A stretch of 64,000 nucleotides of DNA, taken from positions 2,655,001-2,719,000 of the forward strand of contig NZ_CP054918.1 of NCBI RefSeq assembly GCF_013364195.1. Reading direction: 5' to 3'. This stretch comes from Streptomyces sp. NA04227 (GTDB taxonomy: Bacteria; Actinomycetota; Actinomycetes; Streptomycetales; Streptomycetaceae). Under the pieces are notes generated by a model. It did no database searches. It worked only from the letters and a program-made list of their open reading frames with translations, and was not told the DNA's origin. Shown piece after piece: positions 45,785 through 55,101 of this stretch; position 1 is the first letter of the stretch, and each line of letters opens with the position of its first letter. Position numbers and translations under genes: made by a program.

Positions 45785-46978
45785 TCAGGCGCCCAGGAGT
45801 TCCTCCGGGTGGTTGCCGGTCTTGTTGTCGTCGGGCGTGCTCTCGGACCGCGGGTCGAGCAGGCCCAGTTGCGCGGCGCGAGCACCGGCCGCGAACCGGC
45901 TGCTCACGCCCAGGTGGTGCATGAGGTCGGAGATCTTGCGGCTGACGGTCCGCACCGAGATGCCGAGGCTCCGGGCGATCTTGCCGTCCTTGACGCCCTC
46001 CGCGAGCATCCGGACGATCGCGATCTGTTCCTCCGTCAGCTCCACCTGGTCCCGGCCCGGCACCCCCGGCGTGAACGGCGTCGCCTGCTGCCAGAGGTGT
46101 TCGTACAGGGCCAGCGGTGAGCGCACCAGGGTCGCGCCCCGGAGCACCGCCATGCCCTCCTCGGGTTCGTCGGGTGCCAGCGGGAGCACGGCCATGCTCG
46201 TGTCGGCGATGAACATGTACATCGGTACGACCGGCGCCAGGCGTACCTCGACGCCGGACTCCAGGGCCGCCTCGAAGTGGACCACCGCGTCCGTGGAGAG
46301 CGCGTGCCGCTGGAGGTGCAGACGCCGTACGCGGATTCCGCGATCGGTCAGATAGCGGTCCTCGTTGAGGCTGCGCCGCAGCTCAAGCAGCGACGGGGTG
46401 GGACCGTCGTGCATGACGGAGACGGTCTCCTGGGCGGACTCGAAGAGATCGCGTACCGCCTGGCGCAGTTCACCCGGGCCCGAGGCGATGCTCATCCTGA
46501 CCTCGGAGCGGGTGGCGGTGGCCGCGGGCAGATAGACGTCGATGAGGGCTTCCAGGGCCCGTTCCAGGTCCCGGGACTCGCGCAGGTAGTGCGTGGTCAG
46601 GCTGCGGTGGTGGCGCAGTACGCGCAGCAGGGCCGCTTCCGGCGAGACCGGGATGAGCTGCCCCGTCTCGCTCCTGGCACTCTCCAGGCTCGGCGGACCG
46701 CCGTGACCGGGGGCCTGGCCGTGACCCTGCGGCTGACCGTGGTTCTGGCTGTGGTTCTGGCTGTGGCTCTGCGGCTGGCCCTGGCTCTGGCGCAGTCGGC
46801 GCAGCAGGCCGAGCGACTCCAGGGACGACCAGGCGCCCTCCGCCTCGGCCGGCGAAAGCCCTAACTCCGCCGCGAAGACGGCCGAATCGGCCTCACCCCG
46901 CGCCATCAGTTCCAGATAGATGGCCAGCTTCGATGCCTCGGACATCCGGCCCCGGAGGGGCCCTTCCACAGGTACCAC
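45785..46978 (-). CDS. LuxR-type transcriptional regulator with TrmB-like N terminus
   Basis: This ~397-residue regulator has three parts. An N-terminal helix-turn-helix resembles TrmB (LAIYLELMARGEADSAVFAA, LGLSPAEAEGAWSSLESLGL). A middle domain carries TVSVMHDGPTPSLLELRRSL and VVPMYMFIADTSMAVLPLAP, as in TrmB-type effector domains. The C-terminal LuxR helix-turn-helix is LTEEQIAIVRMLAEGVKDGK, then ARSLGISVRTVSRKISDLMH. A Gln/His/Ser-rich linker (about 64-95), encoded by a simple repeat, joins the first two. I prefer GTG 46978, seven bases after GGGGGA, but GTG 47023 and ATG 46945 are alternatives. Such regulators often sit beside biosynthetic genes; its target is unknown. Confidence 0.83.
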   Translation of the reverse strand: MVPVEGPLRGRMSEASKLAIYLELMARGEADSAVFAAELGLSPAEAEGAWSSLESLGLLRRLRQSQGQPQSHSQNHSQNHGQPQGHGQAPGHGGPPSLESARSETGQLIPVSPEAALLRVLRHHRSLTTHYLRESRDLERALEALIDVYLPAATATRSEVRMSIASGPGELRQAVRDLFESAQETVSVMHDGPTPSLLELRRSLNEDRYLTDRGIRVRRLHLQRHALSTDAVVHFEAALESGVEVRLAPVVPMYMFIADTSMAVLPLAPDEPEEGMAVLRGATLVRSPLALYEHLWQQATPFTPGVPGRDQVELTEEQIAIVRMLAEGVKDGKIARSLGISVRTVSRKISDLMHHLGVSSRFAAGARAAQLGLLDPRSESTPDDNKTGNHPEELLGA

Positions 46979-47023
46979 GAACAAGTCCCCCGTATACGAC
47001 CGCTCAAGGGGAGAGCTTGGCAC

Positions 47024-47677
47024 GGGGTGGCCGTTCGGCGCAGGGACACCTGACCATTGAGAGCCAAATCACCGTGCGTCAGCCCCTGACAACGGATCGC
47101 GATGAACCGGGTGTTTCGGCGGCATGGCTGCCCGGCGGCCGCGCGGGGGCTCACAAGCGCCGCTGACCTGCGAAGATCATCCGTTCTCCGGGCCCTTTCG
47201 GCGCCGACGGGCCACGCGAACGCCGGACAAAGAAGCGCCGCGGAGCCTGCCAACAACCGCCGGACCAACCAGGAAACAATCCGCCGGACCGGCTGGAAAC
47301 GCCAAGGCCAATGACTGCATTACGGACAAGTGGCAGCAAAAACATTGCGTGGCGCAGTTCTGCCATGACCGGTTCTCAGCAGGAGGAGGGGCAGCTTCCG
47401 CATTTGCGGCCTCCATAAGGTGAGAGAACGCGGATCGAACCGGGGGGTTTGTCGGCGACCACGCAGTGGCGCTGTCTCTTACGCGACTTTTTAACTCGCT
47501 GTTCAGCATGGGGGATGGAACACGTTGATCCGTGGCTGCTCCGGGCGTTTGTCTGACGCCCCGTGTGCGCCGCTTAACACCCGCACGCCTCGATGACCAT
47601 TCGTCATGTCGTGCGGGTGGCCAATAACCCGGTTTTACGAGCTATTGGACAACGCAAAGTTCAGGAGCACGCTCAAA
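47024..47677. other. long intergenic region between LuxR-type regulator and ECF sigma gene
   Basis: About 650 bp without a recognisable gene separate the divergent LuxR-type regulator and ECF sigma factor genes. It is AT-richer than the flanking genes from about 47260 to 47660. Both promoters must lie here. I see no tRNA, repeat array or strong hairpin in it. Confidence 0.5.
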
Positions 47678-48205
47678 GTGAGTAAGGCTGAAGACCCGGG
47701 TGTCGGAAACATCACGGCTCTGTTGCCGCGCGCACAGGCCGGTGACCAGCAGGCCATGAACGAACTGCTCGAACACATCAATCCCTTCGTCCGGCGGCTC
47801 TGTCTGCCCATCGCACATGGTCACAGCGCCGACGCGGCCCAGGAGGCGATGCTCGCGATATTCCGGGGAATACCCGCACTCCGCGAACCGGGCGCCTTTT
47901 ACGGCTGGGTTCGTTCGGTGACCGTGCGGGTCGCCCTGCGTACGTCGAAAAGACTCAGCCAGAGCACCACCGACGAACTGGCCGAACTGCCGCAGCACAC
48001 CGACCAGTCGGTGTCCGTCGACATCTCGGACGTCATGGACCGATTGCCTGATCATCATCGGCAGGTACTCACCCTTCACGCCGTGTACGGAATGGAGGAG
48101 CGGGAGATGGCCGCGGTCCTCGAACTGCCGGTCGGCACGGTACGGTCCCGGCTGTTCCGCGCGCGACGCAATTTCCAGGACGCCTGGCGGCCACGCTCGG
48201 CTTGA
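47678..48205 (+). CDS. ECF-type RNA polymerase sigma factor
   Basis: The 175-residue protein has sigma-70 region 2 (LLPRAQAGDQQAMNELLEHI, CLPIAHGHSADAAQEAMLAI and FRGIPALREPGAFYGWVRSV). Region 4 is MDRLPDHHRQVLTLHAVYGM, EEREMAAVLELPVGTVRSRL and FRARRNFQD. There is no region 3, so it is an extracytoplasmic function-type sigma factor. No anti-sigma gene is adjacent. I chose GTG 47678, which has AGGAG about ten bases upstream; an in-frame ATG at 47606 would add 24 residues but lacks a clear binding site. It faces the biosynthetic operon that ends at 48402. Confidence 0.85.
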   Translation: MSKAEDPGVGNITALLPRAQAGDQQAMNELLEHINPFVRRLCLPIAHGHSADAAQEAMLAIFRGIPALREPGAFYGWVRSVTVRVALRTSKRLSQSTTDELAELPQHTDQSVSVDISDVMDRLPDHHRQVLTLHAVYGMEEREMAAVLELPVGTVRSRLFRARRNFQDAWRPRSA

Positions 48206-48233
48206 CACGCGGCTCGCCGTGCGGCCTGAAGTC

Positions 48234-48257
48234 GGCTTGAAATTCGGCTTGAAATTC
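48234..48257. repeat. 12-bp tandem repeat behind the ECF sigma gene
   Basis: GGCTTGAAATTC is repeated exactly at 48234-48245 and 48246-48257, with a degenerate third unit just before (48223-48233). It lies in the gap between the convergent ECF sigma and PPTase genes; no clear terminator stem is seen there. Confidence 0.65.
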
Positions 48258-48401
48258 ACTCTCGCTCGACCTGAATTCATCATTCCGCTCGACCGGTATT
48301 TACGGCTGCCCCGGGCGCCCCGTACGTCACTCGTCCGGGTACGACCGTCGGCGGACCGGCGCCGCCCCCTGCCCTGACCAGGGTGCGGGCCGGATCCGGT
48401 C

Positions 48402-49199
48402 TCAGGCGGGCTGTGGGTCCGCCCGCTGTGCGTCGGCCAACTTCCCGCCCCGCGCGCCGGATTGGCCCGAGGCGCCCGGGTGCGGGCGGCCACGGCTGAG
48501 TCCGGTGGACGGCAGGGTCACCGCCGCCACCATGTGGGTGCCGATCACGGCGCAGCGTGCCTCGGCGCCGGGGGCCGGTCCGGTCACGGCGACCAGGGTC
48601 GAGGGGGCGTAGGGGGCCGCGGGTTCGGACCAGTCCAGTTCCACCGAGCGCATCGACAGGCCGCGCTGGTCCCTGGCCGGAAGCGCCTTGTAGAGGGCTT
48701 CCTTGGCGCAGAACACCCGCAGGACCGCCTCGGCCGGCCGGGCCGAGGCGGCGACCCGCTCACGCTCGGCGGGCGTGCACACGTACCGCACCGCCGCGTG
48801 CAACTCCCCCGCCGAGTCGAGCGGTTCGATGTCCACGCCGAGCCCGGTGTCGGGGGCGACGCTGGTGACGCACAGGGCGATCTCGTTGGTGTGGCTGAGC
48901 GAACCCCAGGTGCCCACGGGCCACGCGGGGATGCCGTGCTCGTCGGCGCCGAGCCACTGCGGCAGGCCGGTGACGGCGGCCGTGGCGCGGGCCGCCGCGA
49001 GCCGGCCCGCGGTGTAGGTACGGCGCCGCAAGGGCACCGTGAACCCGGTCATCCGGTCGCGGGCGGGCGCCGGGAGCTCGCTGAACGCGAGCTCCCCGAC
49101 GTGCGCCTGGGCGACCACCACGACCGGGTCGAACAGTGCGGCGACTGCCGCCGGGTCGACCCACGGGGCGCCCTCGGTGGCGGGTGCCCCCGTTGTCAT
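48402..49199 (-). CDS. 4'-phosphopantetheinyl transferase, Sfp-type
   Basis: This 265-residue enzyme should attach the phosphopantetheine arm of CoA to the serine of carrier proteins. The Sfp/AcpT signature is present: PVGTWGSLSHTNEIALCVTS, then TGLGVDIEPLDSAG (metal-binding Asp-x-Glu) and FCAKEALYKALPARDQ (WxxKEA-type motif). The N-terminal half has the pseudo-repeat usual for the long (Sfp) type. ATG 49199 overlaps the anthranilate synthase stop by four bases, so it belongs to the operon. It most likely activates the two carrier proteins encoded at 54676 and 59992. The C-terminal ~30 residues are Gly/Arg/Ala-rich and probably disordered. Confidence 0.92.
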   Translation of the reverse strand: MTTGAPATEGAPWVDPAAVAALFDPVVVVAQAHVGELAFSELPAPARDRMTGFTVPLRRRTYTAGRLAAARATAAVTGLPQWLGADEHGIPAWPVGTWGSLSHTNEIALCVTSVAPDTGLGVDIEPLDSAGELHAAVRYVCTPAERERVAASARPAEAVLRVFCAKEALYKALPARDQRGLSMRSVELDWSEPAAPYAPSTLVAVTGPAPGAEARCAVIGTHMVAAVTLPSTGLSRGRPHPGASGQSGARGGKLADAQRADPQPA

Positions 49200-51406
49200 C
49201 GCGCGGCCCCGCCCGACGGCCGGCGCAGCCTGGTGACCGCGTTGCTCACCACGGCCCGGCCGATCACCTCGGCGTCCGTCATGATCGATTCGGGGTGGAA
49301 CTGCACGGCGGCGAAGCCGCGTTCGGGCGCCTCCACGGCCATCGCCACCCGGCCGTCCTCGGTCTGCGCGGTGACCGTCAGATCCTTGGGCAGGCTGCCG
49401 GGCGTCGCGTACAGGGAGTGGTAGCGGCCGACCTCGAAGGAGTCCGGCAGCCCGTTGAGCAGTACGGAATCCTCGGTGCCCGCGGTGGTGCGCACCACCC
49501 GGGACGGCTTGCCGTGCATGGGCGCGGGCAGCGTCTGGAGCTCGCCGCCGAGGTACTCGACGATGCCCTGCAGACCGAGGCAGACGCCGAAGGCGGGTAT
49601 GCCGAGCCGCTCGGCCTCGGCCAGCGTAGCGGCGGTGCCGAAGTCGGAGGGGCGGCCGGGTCCCGGCGAGAGCACCACGAGATCGGGCCGCTGCTCCTCG
49701 ATGAGGCGCAGATGACCGCCGCTGCGGTAGGTGTCCACCCGCGCACCGGTCTCCCGGAAGTACCCGGCCAGGCAGTGCACGAAGGAGTCGCGGTGGTCCA
49801 CGAGCAGCACCCGGCGCCCGTTGCCGGGCCGTTCGCGCACGGTGACCCGCATGTTCTCGCGCAGCAGCGGCTCGTCCAGGACCGCGAGCATGGCCTGCGC
49901 CTTGAGCTCGGTCTCCTTCTCCTCCGCCTCGGGGCTGGAGTCGAACAGCAGGGTGGCCCCGGCGCGTACCTCGGCGACCTGGTCGCGCAGATGGATGGTG
50001 CGCAGGGTCAGGACGGTGTCCAGGGTGCCGTCGAAGCCGATCTGCCCGACCGCGCCGCCGTACCAGCGCCGCGGCGAACGCTCGTGCTTCTCGATGAACT
50101 CCACCGCCGCGAGCTTGGGCGCGCCGGTGACGGTGACCGCCCACAGATGGGCCATGAAGGCGTCCAGGGCGTCGAGTTCGGGGCGCAGTTCGCCCTCGAC
50201 CCGGTCCACGGTGTGGATGAGCGCGGAGTACATCTCGATCCGGCGGCGCGCGGTGACGCGCACGGTGCCGGGGACGCAGACGCGCGACTTGTCGTTGCGG
50301 TCCACGTCCGTGCACATCGTCAGCTCGTTCTCGTCCTTGCCGGAGTTGAGGAGCGTACGGATGCGGTCGGCGTCCTCCAGGGCGTTGCGGCCCCGGCTGA
50401 TGGTGCCGCTGATCGGCGAGGTCTCGACCAGGTTGCGGTCGCCGCGCGGGCGGACCTTGACGAACATCTCCGGGGAGGCGCCGACCAGGTACTCGCCCTC
50501 GGCGAGGTTCATCAGCAGGCTGTGCGGGGCCGGGTTGAGCTCCCTGAGCCGGCGGAAGAGCTGGGCCGGGGTGCGGTTGGCGGCCCGCCGGAACACCTGG
50601 CTGGGTACGGCCTCGAACAGTTCGCCGGACTGGAACAGCGGCATGGCCGACTGCACCACCTCGGCGTACTCGCCCGGTGCGTGGTCGCGGTCGCGCTCCG
50701 GCACGCGGCCGGGCACGAAGGGACGGGCCGGGGTGGAGCGGTCCAGTCCCTCGGTGCGCAGTCCGCCGACGGTGAACTCGTAGCGGTGGCAGACCGCTTC
50801 CTCGCGCGGCAGGTCGAGCTCGTACACGGTGTCCGGCAGGTGCAGCACCATGTCCCGGTCCGTGGCGGGCCGCGGGTGCCGCAGTTCGACGGGGTCCACC
50901 TGGAAGATCAGGTCGTAGCCGAACGCCCCGTACAGACCCAGGTGCGGGTCGTCGGGGACCCTGAGGCCGCGCACGATGGAGCGGATGGCGGCGAAGACGC
51001 CGACCTGCCGGGTGCGGTCCTCCTCGGCGAAGCCCTCGGCGGGCGGCGCGCTGTGGATACGGACGCGGTCCCCGTCCGCCTCGACGGTGTCCGGCGAGAC
51101 GGCGAAGAGCGTGCGCAGTGCGGGCAGCAGCACCCGGCCGCGGTCGTTGAGGGCCTTGAGCTCCACGACGCTGCCGCTGGTGGTGATCTCCAGCGGCGGG
51201 TCGGTGTAGCCGACGATCTTGTCGGAACCGCGGAAGAGCAGCATGCCCCGCCGCTGGTCGATCGCCGCCTCCAGGGCGGCCCGGGTGGCGAAGGCGCTGC
51301 CGACCCGCTCGGTGGTACGGACGATCTCCACTCCGGCCGGTGTGGTCCACCGGCCGGTCTCCACAGCCTTCTCCGGCCGGGCCAGAACCGTTGTAAGCCA
51401 GGTCAT
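49196..51406 (-). CDS. fused anthranilate synthase, TrpE-TrpG type
   Basis: The 736-residue protein joins a chorismate-utilising component I (about 1-515) to a glutamine amidotransferase (about 530-720). Component I carries SLLMNLAEGEYLVGASPEMF, ETSPISGTISRGRNALEDAD, DENELTMCTDVDRNDKSRVC, AVTVTGAPKLAAVEFIE, GGAVGQIGFDGTLDTVLTL and LLFDSSPEAEEKETELKAQA. The amidotransferase has SPGPGRPSDF, the Cys in FGVCLGLQGIVEYLGG and the His-Glu in FHPESIM. It makes anthranilate from chorismate and glutamine. The segment of fused TrpEs that binds tryptophan (YEYPGRYTRWD-like, after about residue 55) is missing; the sequence reads GMLLFRGSDKIVGYTDPP, so feedback inhibition is predicted to be lost. PhzE-type activity is less likely but not excluded. 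Confidence 0.92.
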   Translation of the reverse strand: MTWLTTVLARPEKAVETGRWTTPAGVEIVRTTERVGSAFATRAALEAAIDQRRGMLLFRGSDKIVGYTDPPLEITTSGSVVELKALNDRGRVLLPALRTLFAVSPDTVEADGDRVRIHSAPPAEGFAEEDRTRQVGVFAAIRSIVRGLRVPDDPHLGLYGAFGYDLIFQVDPVELRHPRPATDRDMVLHLPDTVYELDLPREEAVCHRYEFTVGGLRTEGLDRSTPARPFVPGRVPERDRDHAPGEYAEVVQSAMPLFQSGELFEAVPSQVFRRAANRTPAQLFRRLRELNPAPHSLLMNLAEGEYLVGASPEMFVKVRPRGDRNLVETSPISGTISRGRNALEDADRIRTLLNSGKDENELTMCTDVDRNDKSRVCVPGTVRVTARRRIEMYSALIHTVDRVEGELRPELDALDAFMAHLWAVTVTGAPKLAAVEFIEKHERSPRRWYGGAVGQIGFDGTLDTVLTLRTIHLRDQVAEVRAGATLLFDSSPEAEEKETELKAQAMLAVLDEPLLRENMRVTVRERPGNGRRVLLVDHRDSFVHCLAGYFRETGARVDTYRSGGHLRLIEEQRPDLVVLSPGPGRPSDFGTAATLAEAERLGIPAFGVCLGLQGIVEYLGGELQTLPAPMHGKPSRVVRTTAGTEDSVLLNGLPDSFEVGRYHSLYATPGSLPKDLTVTAQTEDGRVAMAVEAPERGFAAVQFHPESIMTDAEVIGRAVVSNAVTRLRRPSGGAAR

Positions 51407-51469
51407 CCCACAGCTCCTTTCACACCCGGGAACGCTCCCGGTGACAGGGGACAGGCGGCCCGTGGGCCT

Positions 51470-53119
<1,650 letters not shown>

Positions 53120-53126
53120 GTGGTTC

Positions 53127-54674
53127 TCACGCTCCCTGTGCGCGGGCGGGTTCGGCGGCGGCGGCCTTGGACTTCTCCTCGGCCAGGCCGTCGCGCAGTA
53201 CGCGGCGGAGGATCTTCCCGGCGGCGCTGCGCGGGATCTCCTCGATGAACTCGTAGCGCACCGGCCGCTTGTAGCTGGCCAGTTCGGCGACGCAGGTCTT
53301 GACCAGGACGGCCTTGGTGGGCGGCTGTTCGCCGGTGGCCACGAAGGCGATCGGGACCTCGCCCCACTCCTCGTCGGGCACGCCGACGACCGCGACGTCC
53401 TGGACGCCCGGCACGCCGGAGATGACGCGCTCGATCTCGGCCGGGTAGACGTTCTGCCCGCCGCGGATGAGGACGTCGTTGAGGCGGTCGACGAGGAAGA
53501 TGTAGCCCTCGGCGTCCGCGTAGCCGACGTCACCGGTGCGCAGCCAGCCGTCGCGGATGCTGCCCTCGGTGGCCTCGGGGTTGTTCCAGTAGCGCAGCAT
53601 CATGCCGTCGCCGCGGACGCAGACCTCGCCGATCTCGCCGTCGGGCACCCGGGCGCCGGTCTTGTCCTGTACCTCGATGTGGCAGCCGGGCAGCATGTGG
53701 CCCGCGGTGCGCAGCCGCAGCTCCCAGGTGGGGTCCTCGACGCCCTCGGCGGGTGCGTTGAAGACGGTGGTGGCGATGGGGCCGCCGCCCTCGGTGATGC
53801 CGTAGATGTTGCGGAAGTGGCAGGGGAAGCGGTCCAGCGACTCGCGCAGCAGCTCTTCGGTGATCGGCGCGCCGCCGAACATGATCTCGTTCAGGCTGGA
53901 CAGGTCGGTGGTCTCGAACGCCTTGGCGCGCATCGCGAAGCGGACCATCGAGGGCACCAGGAAGGCGCGCGTGGCGCGGTACTTCTCGGTGTCGGCGAGG
54001 AAGCGCTGCGGCTGGAACTCCCGGTGCAGGACGAGCGCGCCACCGGCGGCGAGCAGCGCCAGGCCGATGACGGTGCTGCCGTGGAACAGCGGGCACGGGT
54101 TGATCATGACGTCGTCCGGGCCGAAGGAGGCCTCGGCGGCGAGCGCGGTGTAGCAGGCGGAGATGGAGCGGTGGGTGACCACCACGCCCTTGGCCCGGCC
54201 GGTGGTGGCCGAGGTGTGCAGGATGGCGAAGATGTCGTCCTGCAGCGGCAGCGGGAGCCGCCGGGCCGGGACGGAGGCCATCTCCTCGTACGCCGGGGAG
54301 TCCAGGGCGATCTGCCAGGCCTCGCCGAAGGACGCGCCGAGCCGGTCGAGCACGGACTGCTCGGCGAAGACGCCGAGCGGGCCGGAGTTGCCGACGACGT
54401 GCTCGACCTCGGGGGCCGGGAAGGAGTGGTTGACGGGGCAGACGATGACACCGGCCTTGGCCGCCGCGATGTACAGCTCCAGAACCTCGATGCGGTTCGG
54501 GGAGCTGACGGCGATCCGGTCGCCCTTGGCCAGGCCGCGGTCGACCAGCGCGGTGGCCAGGGAGTCGGTGCGCTCGTCGAGCTCACGCCAGGTGACCTGA
54601 CGGTCCGCGTCCGCGAGCGCCATTGCGTCGGGGCGCAGTTGGCGGTTGCGGGTGATGAAGTGGGCCATCCACAT
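53127..54674 (-). CDS. AMP-dependent aryl acid ligase (probable anthranilate-activating enzyme)
   Basis: This 515-residue member of the acyl-adenylate (ANL) superfamily has AILHTSATTGRAKGVVVTHR as its phosphate loop (Ser-Ala-Thr-Thr-Gly, with Ala where Gly is usual). YGITEGGGPIATTV is the aromatic/Glu motif. LRTGDVGYADAEGYIFLVDR, LNDVLIRGGQNVYPAEIERV and the C-terminal catalytic lysine in PRSAAGKILRRVLRD complete it. It should adenylate an aryl acid and transfer it to CoA or to the carrier protein encoded one base upstream (54676). Next to an anthranilate synthase and an aryl hydroxylase, anthranilate is the natural candidate, but substrate residues have not been checked. Confidence 0.9.
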   Translation of the reverse strand: MWMAHFITRNRQLRPDAMALADADRQVTWRELDERTDSLATALVDRGLAKGDRIAVSSPNRIEVLELYIAAAKAGVIVCPVNHSFPAPEVEHVVGNSGPLGVFAEQSVLDRLGASFGEAWQIALDSPAYEEMASVPARRLPLPLQDDIFAILHTSATTGRAKGVVVTHRSISACYTALAAEASFGPDDVMINPCPLFHGSTVIGLALLAAGGALVLHREFQPQRFLADTEKYRATRAFLVPSMVRFAMRAKAFETTDLSSLNEIMFGGAPITEELLRESLDRFPCHFRNIYGITEGGGPIATTVFNAPAEGVEDPTWELRLRTAGHMLPGCHIEVQDKTGARVPDGEIGEVCVRGDGMMLRYWNNPEATEGSIRDGWLRTGDVGYADAEGYIFLVDRLNDVLIRGGQNVYPAEIERVISGVPGVQDVAVVGVPDEEWGEVPIAFVATGEQPPTKAVLVKTCVAELASYKRPVRYEFIEEIPRSAAGKILRRVLRDGLAEEKSKAAAAEPARAQGA

Positions 54675-54675
54675 G

Positions 54676-54939
54676 TCAGCTCGCCCCCTCGGCGGTGGCG
54701 GTGGCGCCGCGTGCGGTGAGCACCTGGTCGATGCCGTCCAGGGTGTGCAGCGCGGTGAGTTCGTCGTCCTCCAGCGGGCTGCCGGTCTGCTCCTCGATGG
54801 CGAGGGCGAGCCGGATGAGGTCGCCCGAGTTGAGGCCCGCCGACGTCAGGTCGGCGTCGCGCTCGATTCCCTCGAGGAGTTCCGGCATGTCGAGGAACTC
54901 CAGCAGCAGACGGTGGCCCGGAGTCAGCTGGTCGCTCAT
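54676..54939 (-). CDS. acyl carrier protein (first)
   Basis: An 87-residue carrier protein. The phosphopantetheine site is Ser38 in SAGLNSGDLIRLALAIEEQT, with Asn in place of the usual Asp of the DSL motif. It is acidic and all-helical (LLLEFLDMPELLEGIERDAD at the start). The ATG at 54939 has AGGGGAAG upstream, and the stop codon is one base before the start of the ligase, suggesting that the two act as a pair. It is probably the carrier for anthranilate. A hairpin and 16-bp repeats separate it from the MMPL gene. Confidence 0.88.
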   Translation of the reverse strand: MSDQLTPGHRLLLEFLDMPELLEGIERDADLTSAGLNSGDLIRLALAIEEQTGSPLEDDELTALHTLDGIDQVLTARGATATAEGAS

Positions 54940-54974
54940 TACTTCCCCTTGCGGTTGCGTGGTGGTTCTACCAG

Positions 54975-55085
54975 GCGGTGTTTCCGTGAAGCGGTGGTGC
55001 TGCGAGGCAGTTGTGCTGCCAAACGGTGGTGCTACGAGTGGGGGCGCCGGCGAGCCCCGCGAGCCGATGCGGGGCTCGCCGGCGC
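54975..55085. repeat. four 16-bp tandem repeats plus perfect 17-bp hairpin inside the operon
   Basis: Four 16-bp units with core GCGGTGGTGCTGCGAG occupy 54975-55038 (first unit degenerate). Next to them, 55044-55060 and 55069-55085 form a perfect 17-bp stem with an 8-nt loop. On the minus strand the stem comes just after the MMPL gene and before the first carrier protein gene, so it may end or weaken transcription there. Confidence 0.85.
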
Positions 55086-55101
55086 GAAATACGGGGTGGA
55101 G

